Below are positions 34,170-46,782 of a stretch of 64,000 nucleotides of DNA, in pieces. This DNA comes from Rotaria socialis (lineage: Eukaryota; Rotifera; Eurotatoria; Philodinida; Philodinidae): assembly GCA_905331475.1 (NCBI GenBank), contig CAJNYU010000767.1, positions 169,274 to 233,273 of the forward strand, written 5' to 3'. Under the pieces are notes generated by a model. The model was not told the DNA's origin. It did no database searches and worked only from the letters and a program-made list of their open reading frames with translations. Every line of letters begins with the position of its first letter. Position 1 is the first letter of the stretch. The position numbers were made by a program, and so were the translations under genes.

Positions 34170-34615
34170 CACTCTAAACAAAAAAGGTAATTTTACCGAA
34201 CCCTCCAAAAAGGTTTCGTAGGTGTCAAAAAGCTTCCGAATGGGCTCGGTGACTTGAAAAAACCATTGTTAAAATCTCCGAAACTTAAAAAGGATCTGAT
34301 GTAGGGCACACAGTTCCAACCATCTCCCACGAAACCTTTATAGTTTCGCACTATGGTTTTATACGAAACCAAAAGGTTCACTGGGAAACTATAGAAGCTT
34401 CGTATTTTTTTACCAGACCTTTTTTCGCTATACAGAACTTAAAAAAGGTTTCGTAGCAGATGGTTCGAACTGTGTGCCCTCCATCAGATCCTTTTTAAGT
34501 TTCGGAGATTTTAACAATCGTTTTTTTCAAGTCACCGAGCCCATTTGGAAGCTTTCTGACACGTACGAAACCTTTTTTGGAGGGTTCAGTAAAATTACCT
34601 TTTTTGTTTAGAGTG
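34170..34615. mobile_element. 446-bp MITE flanked by TA, long inverted arms
   Basis: The ends are CACTCTAAACAAAAAAGG and its complement, flanked by TA at 34168-34169 and 34616-34617. This fits a Tc1/mariner-type target. The arms extend about 175 bp (landmarks: gaaccctcc, ggctcggtgacttgaaaaaa, tctccgaaacttaaaaagga). The centre contains further aaaggtttcgta variants. No coding capacity. Confidence 0.85.
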
Positions 34616-34617
34616 TA

Positions 34618-34988
34618 TTGACTCATTCAACTGATTGACATGTTTAATTTTCTAGAGCTGAGTTCCTAAAAATTTGTATCAGTAAAAGATCTGACCAAAT
34701 AGGCATTCTGGTAAATGAAATCAAATTGATCGGAGTATTTTCAGCAGGTGTAGCGTTATTATTAAGCGATCATGGTAGCAAAATATACATCATAGACACA
34801 AGTTCAATTTTTTCTGATAATACTATGCCCATGTGGTCCCTATAGTAACCATAGTTTTGCGCGAATTATTGCTTGCAAGTCTCATATTATTTGAGAAATC
34901 CTCTTTCGCAAACACTAGTGAATGATTACCTTCGCGAAACCCCTTTTAGCTTGTAGTCTTTTTATTTTGCTACTTCTTGTACAAACAA
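34618..34988. other. Spacer upstream of second ART/TPR block
   Basis: AT-rich DNA with no recognisable feature. It ends where the duplicated block begins at about 34989. Confidence 0.5.
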
Positions 34989-36786
34989 AATTTTGCTGTG
35001 CTATAATGGTTTTAGTTCTCACTGAAAAAAGTTCACTAATCGAAAGTTTTACGAGTACAGCTTCAATGCTTTTGTTCGTCTTTCCCCGATACTCATTTTC
35101 AGTCAGACAAAAGTGTAGAGCTAGAAAGTAAAGACAAATCAGCATTTGAATTTACTCCGACAAGATTACGGAAGATTAAAACGATTTTAATTCAGAAAAT
35201 TCTGGAGAAATCACAGCTCACCTTGATTCACACCAGTTAATTTGTCATTCGATCGGTTTTTCCAGAACTTTTATGTAGCTCAATCTTAATACTCTAAGAA
35301 GTGTATGTTACATTAGTTACAACTACTAAGTACAACTAATTTATTCATGTTTACAGTAATCCAACCCCACAACTACATACAAAATGGACGAAGACGTACG
35401 ACACAGAGATAGTATCATCAGTGATGACGGAGACAAAGATAATATGGAATCACAGACATCAAATCAAATGACTATGAAAGCTATTCCCGGCGCGAATGGA
35501 GTTTCTGCACCGTTAACTGCATCGGAACAAATAGGAATGCTACAAAATTTTCTTCTGGTGTGGCTGCACGCTCATATCGATGACAATAATACAGATTTTA
35601 CAACCTCACTCACAAAAGTTCGAAGCACTGTGAGCCCATTAATCGAATTCACTGAAGTTGATCAATGTGTCGATTATTTGGAAAGTAGCCGTGATCAGAC
35701 GATCCTTTTGATTGTTAGTGGGACATTTGTTGAAGATATAATGCCTCTCATACACGATATGTCTCAACTCGACACCGTCGTTATCTTCCATAGAGAAGAA
35801 ACACAACAGAAAGAATTGGCAAATAAATGGTCAAAAGTTCAAGGTTCTTTTACTTCAATCGAATCTGTATGTGAGTCATTAAAAATAGCCACTGAACAAT
35901 GCGAACATGATGCCATGCCGATAAGCTTCGTTTCAAAGGACATTGTAATCGAAGCATCAACGAATAATAAATCTCTAGATCGATTAGAGCCGTCTTATAT
36001 GTATTCGGTACTATTTAAAGAAATCATATTGGAAATAGAAGAGGATGATATTCAAGCAATGAAAGATCTGGTTGTCTATTGTCGACAGAAAGACATTGAT
36101 GAAAATCAATTGAACAAATTCGAATGTGATTATCACTGTAGATCGCCAATCTGGTGGTACACTTGTGAAAATTTTTTATATCGTATGCTCAATCGTGCTT
36201 TGGGTTCACTTGATATGGAGATTATGACAAAGTTAGGCTTCTTCATTCGTAGTCTTCATCGGCAATTAGAGCAATTACATCAAGAACAATCATCTGACTA
36301 TTTGAAACCATTTCAAGTGTATCGTGGCCAAGGATTTTCTAAAGAGAACTTTGAAAATATATGCAATACAAAAGGTGGACTTCTCTCGTTCAACAATTTC
36401 TTATCTACAAGTAGAGAACCTAAAATAGCAGAAGAATTTCTTAAACGTGCTGTTAACAAAAATGAACAACGCATCGGCGTTCTTTTTATTATAACGATCA
36501 ATCTAAGTAAAGTATCTGGTGCGACTACTCCATTCGCTCTTATTGAAAAGTACAGTTCGATTCCACGAGAAAGAGAAATTCTCTTTTCGATGCATACGGT
36601 TTTTCGTGTAGATAAAATAAAAGAAACAGTTGGCAACAGTCGCATTTGGGAAGTTCACTTGACTCTAACTGACACCAATGATCCAGAACTAGCCGCTCTT
36701 ACGTGTCGCATACGAGAAGAACTTTGTGGATCCACGCCGTTGCAACGATTGGGCCATTTAATGATAAAAGTTGGTGATTTCAATCA
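34989..36786 (+). repeat. Duplicated block, copy 2 (partner 3374-5170)
   Basis: It carries about 370 bp of upstream DNA plus the first 1.35 kb or so of the ART/TPR reading frame. Within the coding part the match is nearly base for base. In the first 50 bp of the upstream part it is weaker (gttcactaatcg against tttcactaatcg, with small indels). Confidence 0.9.
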
Positions 36787-37942
36787 AGCTGGACAATTCT
36801 ATAATGAATTACTTGAAAAAGCGTCCAATGATAGTGATAGAGCACATATTTATCATCAAATTGGTTCGGTTAGAAAGCACCAAGGACAATATAAAGAAGC
36901 ATCTTTATTCTTCAATAATTCTTTGAAAATCCAGCAAAAACCTCTGTCAGAAGATCATATAACATTCGTGTCTTCGTACAATGAATTGGGTATGTTGTAT
37001 AATGACATGGGTGACTACTCAAAAGCACTTCAGTTTCATGGAAAATGTGTAGAAATTACGAAAAAGATTTCCCTTTCGAATGATGTCGATTTGGCTACAT
37101 CCTATAACAACATTGGTTCCGTATATTACAATATGGGCGATTACATGAAAGCACTTGAATTCTACGAAAAATCTAAAGAAATCAAAGAAGAAACTCTACC
37201 ATTAAACCATCCAGATTTGGCAGTTTCCTACAATAATATTGGTTCAGTATATGATGGCCTAGGTGACTATTTAAAGGCACTTGTATTCTATAAAAAGTCT
37301 TTGGAAGGAATGAAAAATGGTCTACCTACGAACCATATTGACTTGGCTATTTCATACAACAACATTGGATCTGTGTACTACAACATGGGGGACTGTACAA
37401 AAGCACTCGAGTTCTATAAGCAAGCACATCAAATAAAAGAAAATGCTTTGCCTGTAAATCATCCTGATCTAGCTACTTCCTACAACAACATTGGTTCAGT
37501 ATATGAAGACTTGGATGACTATCCAAAAGCACTTGAATTCTATAAAAAGTCAAATGAAATATTCAAAATTGTTTTGCCTTCAAATCATCCATACTTGGCT
37601 ACTTCCTACAATAATATCGGTTCAATATATCATGAGATGGGCGATTATACAACAGCTCTTAAACTTTGTCAAAATGCTTTTCATATTCAACGAAAAACAT
37701 TTCAAGAAGATAACCTTGCTTTCGTTTCCACGTACAGCTTACTAGGAAGAGTGCATCGAAGTATGAACGACTACTCGCGAGCACTTAAATATTTTGAAAA
37801 GTGCCTGGCAATACTCCAACAAACATTACCGCACAAACATCCGAGTTGGGCTATTGTATACACTAACTTGGGTGACGTTCATAGATTAATCGGAAATTAT
37901 GAAATAGCAGTTTCATTTAATCGAAAAGCATTAAATATTTAA
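35384..37942 (+). CDS. Second ART/TPR gene, 9 TPRs before an early stop
   Basis: An 852-residue open frame. The first 450 or so residues match the gene at 3769 with one visible change (Arg67 to Gly), including the R-S-E residues Arg314, Ser341-Thr-Ser343 and Glu396/Glu398, so arginine ADP-ribosylation is again the expected activity. From about residue 460 the sequence differs: nine TPRs of about 42 residues whose consensus (ATSYNNIGSVY, KALEFYEKS) is related to, but not orthologous with, the 18 repeats of the first gene. The frame stops at TAA 37940-37942. The same frame continues to a TAA at 38141-38143 with another TPR-like unit and a C-terminal helix resembling the tail of copy 1. The gene may therefore be slightly truncated and still functional, or a young pseudogene. 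Confidence 0.82.
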   Translation: MDEDVRHRDSIISDDGDKDNMESQTSNQMTMKAIPGANGVSAPLTASEQIGMLQNFLLVWLHAHIDDNNTDFTTSLTKVRSTVSPLIEFTEVDQCVDYLESSRDQTILLIVSGTFVEDIMPLIHDMSQLDTVVIFHREETQQKELANKWSKVQGSFTSIESVCESLKIATEQCEHDAMPISFVSKDIVIEASTNNKSLDRLEPSYMYSVLFKEIILEIEEDDIQAMKDLVVYCRQKDIDENQLNKFECDYHCRSPIWWYTCENFLYRMLNRALGSLDMEIMTKLGFFIRSLHRQLEQLHQEQSSDYLKPFQVYRGQGFSKENFENICNTKGGLLSFNNFLSTSREPKIAEEFLKRAVNKNEQRIGVLFIITINLSKVSGATTPFALIEKYSSIPREREILFSMHTVFRVDKIKETVGNSRIWEVHLTLTDTNDPELAALTCRIREELCGSTPLQRLGHLMIKVGDFNQAGQFYNELLEKASNDSDRAHIYHQIGSVRKHQGQYKEASLFFNNSLKIQQKPLSEDHITFVSSYNELGMLYNDMGDYSKALQFHGKCVEITKKISLSNDVDLATSYNNIGSVYYNMGDYMKALEFYEKSKEIKEETLPLNHPDLAVSYNNIGSVYDGLGDYLKALVFYKKSLEGMKNGLPTNHIDLAISYNNIGSVYYNMGDCTKALEFYKQAHQIKENALPVNHPDLATSYNNIGSVYEDLDDYPKALEFYKKSNEIFKIVLPSNHPYLATSYNNIGSIYHEMGDYTTALKLCQNAFHIQRKTFQEDNLAFVSTYSLLGRVHRSMNDYSRALKYFEKCLAILQQTLPHKHPSWAIVYTNLGDVHRLIGNYEIAVSFNRKALNI

Positions 37943-38143
37943 GAGAATGTCCAATGTAACCCTGTGGATCGTGTAGCGGCATATATGAATTTAGGCGAAA
38001 CTAACTATGAAATGGAGCATCATCCGAAAACAGTAATACATTTTCAAAATGTATTAAAAAGACTTAAAAACAGGTCACCAACGAACCATCGTCATCTATT
38101 CAAATATAGAGAAGCATCAGACAGAATTCGAAAGAATATGTAA
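37943..38143 (+). pseudogene. In-frame remnant of the ART/TPR C-terminus after the stop
   Basis: With no frameshift, 66 further codons follow the TAA at 37940-37942 and end at TAA 38141-38143. They include YMNLGETNYEME, which matches a TPR helix of copy 1 (IYTNLGETCREMK), and a final REASDRIR resembling RNTSEQLR. So the stop probably arose by a single change in an originally longer gene. Confidence 0.75.
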
Positions 38144-39387
38144 ACTTGTTTTTATTTTTTGATCTACTGAATAAACTCGCTTTGTATTAAGAGATCATCT
38201 GTTCTTTGCATGCTTCTATCATCTGACATTCTAGTATGGCTATGCTTCCTATATTTTGTGAAAAACTAACGATTCTTTTGAAAATTGTTCTGCTTGTAGG
38301 GTACATACTATCATTATCGGATTCGGAATACGTTCCCACTTCGATCACTAATCTCAATAAAACAGCACCAATGTGAACGAAAATACACATATGTACTATC
38401 ATTGAAACCGGAATTGGCTCATCTTTACCACTTTCCAGTCACAATAAGAGATTGAGCATGTTCAATATAATTTTAGTCAAAATTAAAATTTCCATTTTTT
38501 CTGGACTTTATTAAAATGTTTTATGCTGAACAAGAGAAGTTTATGAAAAACAAAAAGAAACACAACAAAATTCTCTTTCTTTCAAAATTTTTACCATGGA
38601 ATTTTAAAATAGGAGGAGTGCATGTACAGTAGGAACCTCGCTTTAATATACATTCAGATTCAGAACCAAACAGTCACAAGTCAAATAGAAGAAACAACCA
38701 TATTCATGTTCATCCGTACCTTTTAATCGAGATTTCAATTATATATTTTCGTATATACTAAAAATCTTATAATAATAATGACTTAGATTTCCTGTATGTT
38801 CCTAATTATTTTTTCAAAACATGCGGTTATGAAACCAACTCATTTATAGTGATCAGATAATTAAAATTAATTTAAGGGAGAAGATGTTCATCTTCATTGA
38901 TAATGAGCTATACAATATTTTCGTGGAAAAAAAGTATATTCAATCGAATCCATGAATTCAATAAGACTTTGTATTTTGTTTGTCATTATAATTATGCATT
39001 TATTTATTGATAAATAAGAAAAAGAAAAACAAACACTTTCACCGCCACATTCGAACGATACAAATAAAAAAAAATAATCATAACAATCGGAGGAGCAATT
39101 CAAATCGTATGATTATTCTTTTACCATATTTCATTTCATAATTTCCATCTGGGAAAATGTCAGGTGAGAAAAAAAACAGACAAAACGGGTTCAAACACTC
39201 AAACGCACACATATTTATGCCTATTAAACATCAGACCGATTATGTGGAATTGCTCTTTTTTTCTGCGTCCTAATCGAGCGAGCCACACTTAATAAAAGAA
39301 AAAAAGAAGAAATTATTTTGTTCATCTTCTTGTTTATAGGTTAAAAAAAGCCAATAATCATAATCGGTTGAATTCTTTTATGTTTTT
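38144..39387. other. Intergenic spacer between convergent genes
   Basis: AT-rich DNA between the second ART/TPR gene and the 3' end of the titin-like gene. No gene or structured repeat is seen. It presumably holds the 3'UTRs of both neighbours. Confidence 0.6.
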
Positions 39388-42300
39388 CTACCAAACACTT
39401 TTAATATATTCTTCAATATCATCACCAAATTTCAATGTATCAAATGTTGTCGATGGTGGACTATCGTGATATAAAAGAAAATTAAAATCATTATGATTTA
39501 AATTCTTTTCAAAATAGCTAGCTGCTGTTGAATCAAGATCAGTAGGCGGCTTGGTTTCAAATGATCGATTTGGTTTGACTTGCATTGATTGTAATGGTTC
39601 ACTTATACCAAAACGATTCTCAGCTGATACACGAAATAATACGTCTTTATTTTCAATTAAATTAAATACTTTTAATGATGTTGATGTTGGTGGTAAACGT
39701 GCAACTTTTATCCAAATACCATCACGAAATTTTTCAACAAAATAATTTGTTATCGGTATATCATTTACAGTTGGTGATGGTGACCAGTTTAGATCAACAG
39801 TTGATCGTGTTAAATTTGATACATTTAATGGACCGGATGGTTGACCTGGTTTAGAAAATGGTGATTTAGCTTTAACAGGTGTATCGATTTCTTTCGAACG
39901 ACCTTGTCCAATACGATTATATGCCGATACACGAAAACTATAATCAGTATCTTGTCTCAAATGTGTTGTTGTACATGTACGTGTAAAACTGTCTGTGCGT
40001 TCAACTTCAACCCAATCTCTACCATCATTCATTTCAACAATATAACCAAGTAAATTTGAATTTTGTTCAGATTGATTATCATTATCTGTATCTAAGCCAC
40101 TCCATTGTATACTAATAATACCATCATCGATTGTACGAACAAAAACATGATCTGGTATTGCGGGCGGTTTCGCTTTCTTCTTAGGAGATACAGGTGTTGG
40201 TAATTCACATGATTCAGATTCACCAGCATCAGATTCAGCTGTAACACGTAAAGAATACGCTAATGACGAATCAAGATTATCAAATGTATATGATAATTGT
40301 GTTCGATTTACACGATGAATTAATTTCCATTCAGAACCGGCTTTTGTTGAACGTCGATATAATACATAATGTTTTATTGGTTTAGAACCAAATTCACGTG
40401 GACATAACCAACTTACATCAATAGATGAGTAAGTCATATCCGTCACAGTTAGATTAACAGGTTTTGATGGTGGAACTAGAGAGAGAGAGAGAGAGAGAGA
40501 GAAAATAAAGTAAATAAATAAGAAACAAACAAATGTATTCAATTATTTTCCATTAACTTACTATTCTGTTCTTTAATTTGTATGGGTTCTGTTTCAACAA
40601 ATTCTCCTTGACCAAATTCATTGATTGCAGCTACTCGGACTTTATATTGTACATTTGGTGTTAATTCATTTACAAGACATGTACACGTTTGTGATGAATC
40701 ACTAACAGTTTGCCATGTTAAACGACCAACTTGTTGTTTTTCCACGATATAATTTCGAATGGATGCATTACTTGTATCACTAGGTGGCAACCATGTAACT
40801 AAACATGCAGTTGGACTATGTTCTTTAACTTTCAATTCTTCACATAAACCAGGAGGTACTTGTCGTCCTTTAAATTGAATTAATAATACTGCTGCTTCTT
40901 TTGAACGATCGCCCGAAGCATTTTGAGCAAAGACACGTAATTCATATTGAACATTACGCATAAGATGTTCAACACAAATACTTGTTTCTGTTGTTTCACC
41001 AGCTGTTACCCAAACTTTTTTTGATGCTTCACGTTTCTCAACAATATAACGTTTAGTTTTTAATGAACCTTCACGCCATTTAAGTATGAAAGAATCATCT
41101 GTTATGTCTGTTATTGTCAATGCTTCTGGTGTATCTGGGGCGTCAATAGTACGCTTAAGTGATAAAACTTGTGTTTCACGTGTTGGTGATGAGCGTCGAC
41201 CATTACGTGTTAATGTACGTAGACGAAATTGGTAAGATAACTCTGTTTTTAAATCTGTGCGTGTATATGATGTTTCTGATGCATCAACTCTTTCTAATTC
41301 ACGCCATGCATGTTCTTCGGAATCCCAGACTTCAATTACATAACTTGATATAGTATCAGTTTTATCTTGTAATGATCCTGTAGCTGGTAGCCATGTTAAC
41401 GTCAATGATTGTCCTTTCACTTTTCCGATTTCAACGTCACGCGGTTTCGGTATTGAAACTAGAAATATAGTTGTTCATATGTTAGGAAAAAACTTGAAAA
41501 CTAAATTCGATCTATCTTACTATCTTTAGCATCGATTTGTACAGCTCTATCAATTTCACATGGTGCTGAAAGACCTTCTTCATTTTCAGCTGTTACACGT
41601 ATTAAATGTTGCCCACCCAATGGTAAACTTTCAATTTCAAATGTTGTTGTTTTACAACGTCCTTCTTTCAGCCATGTTGCTCTTTGTACATCACGTCGTT
41701 CAATATTATAGCCACGTATGGGTTTACCACCATCATTTTCTGGTGCGTCCCATTGTATTGTCACTGTTTGCCCAATGATATCTTTAACAACAAGATTTTT
41801 TGGTGGTGATGGAACATCATATGGATTGCGACATAAAGCAGGCCCATCTAATTCAAGCCATTCACTTTGAAGATCATCTTCATTTACAGCACAAACACGG
41901 AAATAATAGCTTGAACCTTCAGTTAATTCTGATATGAGAAGATTGTATTGATTTGATGAAACTTTTTTAACTGCGGTCCAATTAGCTTTCAAAACATCAC
42001 GACGCTCGATAATATAAGATAATAAATCACCTGAACCACTCGATGATGATGGTTTCCATGATAAAGCTATTGATGTTGAATCGATATTTGTTATTTCCAA
42101 TGGTTTATCAGGCATAGATGGTGGTTCTATAGAAAGAAAAATAAATTATTTTAATTTATGTATAATTTGCAAAACAAATCAATGTTCTATGTCAAGCAAG
42201 TTAACTGACGTACCACTTTGTTTGTCTGGCTTAACTGCCTTTTCAAGTGTTTTCGGTTCACTGTATCCTATAGTATTGGCTGCTTTAATACGGAAATTAT

Positions 42301-45300
42301 AATAGACATCTTCATTCAATTTCGTCACACGGAAACTTGTTGTTATCGTTGGCAAAATTTGTACTTGTGTCCATTCACTATTTTTACCTTTCTTATCACG
42401 CATTTCTAATAAGTATTCTGTCAATGGACTACCACCATCACTACGTGGCATTTCCCATTGTAATGTTATTGATGAATCTGTTTTAGCTATAACATCAAGT
42501 TTAGCTGGTGGTTCAGGTACATCAACTTTACGCATTAATTTAACCGGCTGTTCTATTGCTAACGGTTCTAGTGATTGACCTTCAGAATTTTCAGAAAATA
42601 TTTGTATTAAATATGAGCCTTCATCGGGTAAATCTTTTATGGTAAATCGACAGATATCACCATTGACATGTCCAGCCTATATTTAAAAACAAATTAGTAC
42701 AACAAAAAAAAGCAAATTAATTTTTTGAATTATTTACTTTAACCCAGATTGGTCTTGTTATATCACGTCTTTGAATAAGATAGCCTGTTAATGTTGTACC
42801 GCCATCACTTAATGGTGGTTGCCATGTACAGTCAATTGAACTCGCTGAAACAATCTTCGTTATCAATGGTCCTTCTGGTTTATCTGGACGTGTATATGGA
42901 CTCTTAGCAACAATAGGATCAACTGTTACCAATGGTGATGACATTCCAACGGAGTTTTCGGCATATACACGAAAATGATATGCAGCATCTTCAATAAGTC
43001 CAGTTGTTGTATAAGTAAATGTACTGGGATCATTATATCCAATACGTTGCCAAGTATTTCTTGAAGCATCACGTTTTTCAATAACATAACCGATAAGTTC
43101 ACTTCCACCATCATCTTTACACGGTCCCCAACTAATAGTAATTGAATCTCGTGTTACCATTAGTGTACTTATAGGTCCGATAGGTGCTGATGGAGCAACT
43201 AGAAAATAAAATTATCATCAATATTTATCAACAAATACATCGAGGAGAAAATTTTCTTTCTGATATCATTAATTTGTTTTTTAGAATGAATATATGCTTG
43301 TTGCCGATATCATGCGACATCGATTTTTTCCATCCCTAACGATTTACGAGAAAAGACACCAATGTATGTTTTCGTTGAATTAAAGGAGAAAAAGAGTATT
43401 GAATCATTTTTAATCTCGATTACAAAAGAAATTTCGAATTAAAATGAACTCCCTCTATTCTACTTAGAAAAATAAACGTGACATCTTTAAAAAAAATTAC
43501 AAAACATACTGCTCTTTTGGCGTGGAATAACTGGTCTTGTTAATTCAGTTGGTTTTGATTGTCCTATTTCATTCACTGCTTTAATACGGAAATAGTATTC
43601 TTTTTCTTCGACCAAATGTCCAATTCTAGTACTTGTTAAAAATGCATCAGGTTCAGCAACAACTTTCCATGGCGTAGATTCTTTATCGCCAATACGTTGT
43701 TCAATAATGAAATTTTTCAGTTGTATATTTTCACCACCACTAAATTTCGGTATTTCCCATTCTAATATACAACTATCAATATCAACGTCACTAACAAAAA
43801 ATGGTACAGGAGCATGTGGTACTGTATTTGGCCGTTTTAATGTTACAGATTCACTATCAAGTGGTTGCGAGAGACCAACAATATTTTTCGACATAATACG
43901 AAAAGTATATGTTGCATCTTCTTTTAATTGTCTTACATCAACTGTAGTTTCACTAGCCGGTACATTTTCCAATGGTATCCATGCTTGTCGATTAACATCT
44001 TTCCCTTCAATAACATAGCCTGTAATTTTTGCACCGCCATCATCTGTTGCTGGTGACCATGATAATGTACAGCCTGTTTGAATAATTGAATCAATTTTGA
44101 CAGGACCTACGGGTGAACCAGGAAGTTCATATGGTAATTTAGCCATAATAACATGTTCTAATTCTAATGGTTCACCAATGCCCATTTCATTTTCAGCTAA
44201 TATTCTAAAGAAGTAATTTGTTTTGTCAAGTAGACCAGTACATGTATATGTGGTATTCGTTGGACGAACTTGTACAACCTTTGTCCAAATTGCTTTATTT
44301 TCTTCACGTTTTTCAATGATAAATGCTGATAATTCACTGCCGCCATCATCTTCACAAGTATGCCAAGCAAGACTAACATAATCTTTGCCGCTTGCTGTTA
44401 CTTGTAATGGTCCACCTGGTGGTGATGGAACTGTTTGGACAAGAATATCAATACGTGCCGTGACTGTACCACATTCATTTGTTGCTTGTAAACGGTATAC
44501 GCCAGTATCTGGACGTGTTACTTGCCGTAAAAGAAGTGTGCCACTATTTTCGAATAGATCAAGTGTTGCGTGATTTTCTTTCGATTCATCAGAACGACTC
44601 AATGTCAATTCAGGTTTCGGTGAACCAGAAAATGCAAATGGAATACGTACAGACGAATTAACATCAACAACAATTTGTTTACGATATTTAGCATCGAATT
44701 CAATTTTAGGTGTTGCTAAAACGTTGACTTGAATTTGTTTACTATCGCTACCAAATTCATTTTGAACTTCCAATGTATATTGTCCAGCATCATTTTCTTG
44801 AACATCTTTTATGTAAAGAACAAGAAGACTTTGTGCAAGTGATGAAGTATATCGTCCGGTTTGTAAAGGTAATTTTCGGCCACCTCTATACCAAATTATT
44901 TCTGGTTCAGGTGAGCCGGTAACTGTTGCTTCAAGACGACCTTGAGTACCTCCATTTAGTGTTTGACTAATTAGTTTTTCGATTTGTGGTGCAACACCTT
45001 GGCGAGGTGCTCGAATAAGAATATTTCGATCTGTTTGTGAATAGGCACTTAAACCAGCTTTATTACGTGCAGCAACACGAAATTCATATTCACCATTGGT
45101 AACTAAGTTTTCCAATTTATGAAAACATTCAGTAACAGGTGCTTCAGTTTCCAAACGTATAAATGATGGATCAGATTTAAAACGTTGTTCAATTATATAT
45201 TCAATAACTGGACTACCATTATCACGAATGGGTGGTTTCCATGCAAGTACACATGATGTATCCGTTAGTTCATTGATGTCAATAGGTCCCGGCTGTGTTG

Positions 45301-46782
45301 GAACATCGTATGGATCTTTAATAGTAACAGATTCACTTGGACGACTGTATGCACCTTGACCTTCTTCATTTACAGCTGCTACTCGAAAATCGTAAATAGA
45401 TCCTGCAAGAAGAATATGAAATCTAATGATAGAATTTTGTTTTCTATATTAACAAACCTTCAATTAAGTCAACTAATTGTATAGTTGTTCCTTCTACTAA
45501 TGTTGGTACAGCTCGAATCCAACGTGTTTCTGTTTGTCTTTCAATAATATAGCCTTGAATTGCTGCTCCGCCATCATTATTTGGTGGTAACCATTGTAAT
45601 TGACAAGATGATCTTGTTACACCAGTAACTTTAAGTTCACGTGGTGCACTTGGTACATCAAATGGATTTTTAGCAATAAATGGTTCAATAATTTCTGTTG
45701 GTTCTGATTGACCTAGTTTATTTTCTGCTAATACTCTTACTGTATATTTGGATCCTTTTGTTAAACGAGTAAGTTGATAATCAAATGTTTCACCTGAAAG
45801 ACGTTCCGATCGAACATATTGTGAACGACGCATATCACGATATTCAACAAAATATGAATTTATTGGTAAACCACCATCATCCAATGGTGCTGTCCATTTG
45901 ATATGAACTGATTCGGCTTGAATTTTATCAATTGTAAGATTTCTTACGGGTTGAGGAACATTTTGAATACGAACATCAAATGATGCTTCAGCTGAACCAG
46001 CTGCATTTTTTAATACTAATTTATAGGTTCCTCCTTCATTGACACGAACTTTTGATATTGATAAAGTAACGAATGTATCAGATTGTTCAGTACGGAAACG
46101 ATCATTTGCTGGTTCCCAGGTCATTTCTGGTCGAGGATAACCACTGACTTCACATGAAATATATAAAACTTGACCAACTGGAACATTGATTGGTGATGGA
46201 GTTGAACTAACAATAGTTGGTGGTGCTAAAATAAAAATAAAAACATAATGATCATCTTTCTTTTCTTTTCAATAGAAGAATATTTCGCATACATTGAACG
46301 ATTAATTTCGCTGCACAATCAATTGAACCAAGAGCATTTTCAGCTATCAATTCATATGAACCCGCATCGGACGGTACAGCTTCAGTGATTACTAATTTAA
46401 CTGTATCACCAGTAATATCCAATTTTAAGTGATCATCTTGTACAACTCGATTATCATTTTTCAACCTAAGATTACAATATTATTTACACGGTTCGGGTGT
46501 TTCATTTTTTTTCACTTACCATTTGAATTCAGGTGTTGGATCACCTTTAACACGAGCAGTTAATGTCACAGGTCGTCCACTGACGACTGTGACCGGTTCA
46601 AGTTCTTGAATAAATCTTGGTTTTTCACCAATGATTGGTTCTTTTATTTCAGTTTCTTTTGTTGGACTTGATGGTTCGCCAACACCACCTGCATTCTGAG
46701 CTCGAACACGAAATTCATATTTATGTCCAGTGTGTAATGAATGTAGTTTTGTCGTTGTACCTTCTATTGGATCAGTTGGAGC
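39388..46782 (-). other. FN3-rich C-terminal part of the titin-like gene
   Basis: This part holds most of the FN3 domains, recognised by repeats of VPxxPxxL...W, DDGGSxLxGYxIEKR and YxFRVxAxNxxG. Ig domains interrupt at about 46700-46300 (KPRFIQELEPV), 46220-45960 (PPTIVSSTPSP) and 45000-44420 (APQIEKL, TPKIEF). The DDGG-S-P-I-T-G-Y pattern is typical of sarcomeric FN3 modules in titin and twitchin. The last three FN3 domains are followed by about 55 residues with no recognisable fold. Confidence 0.8.
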
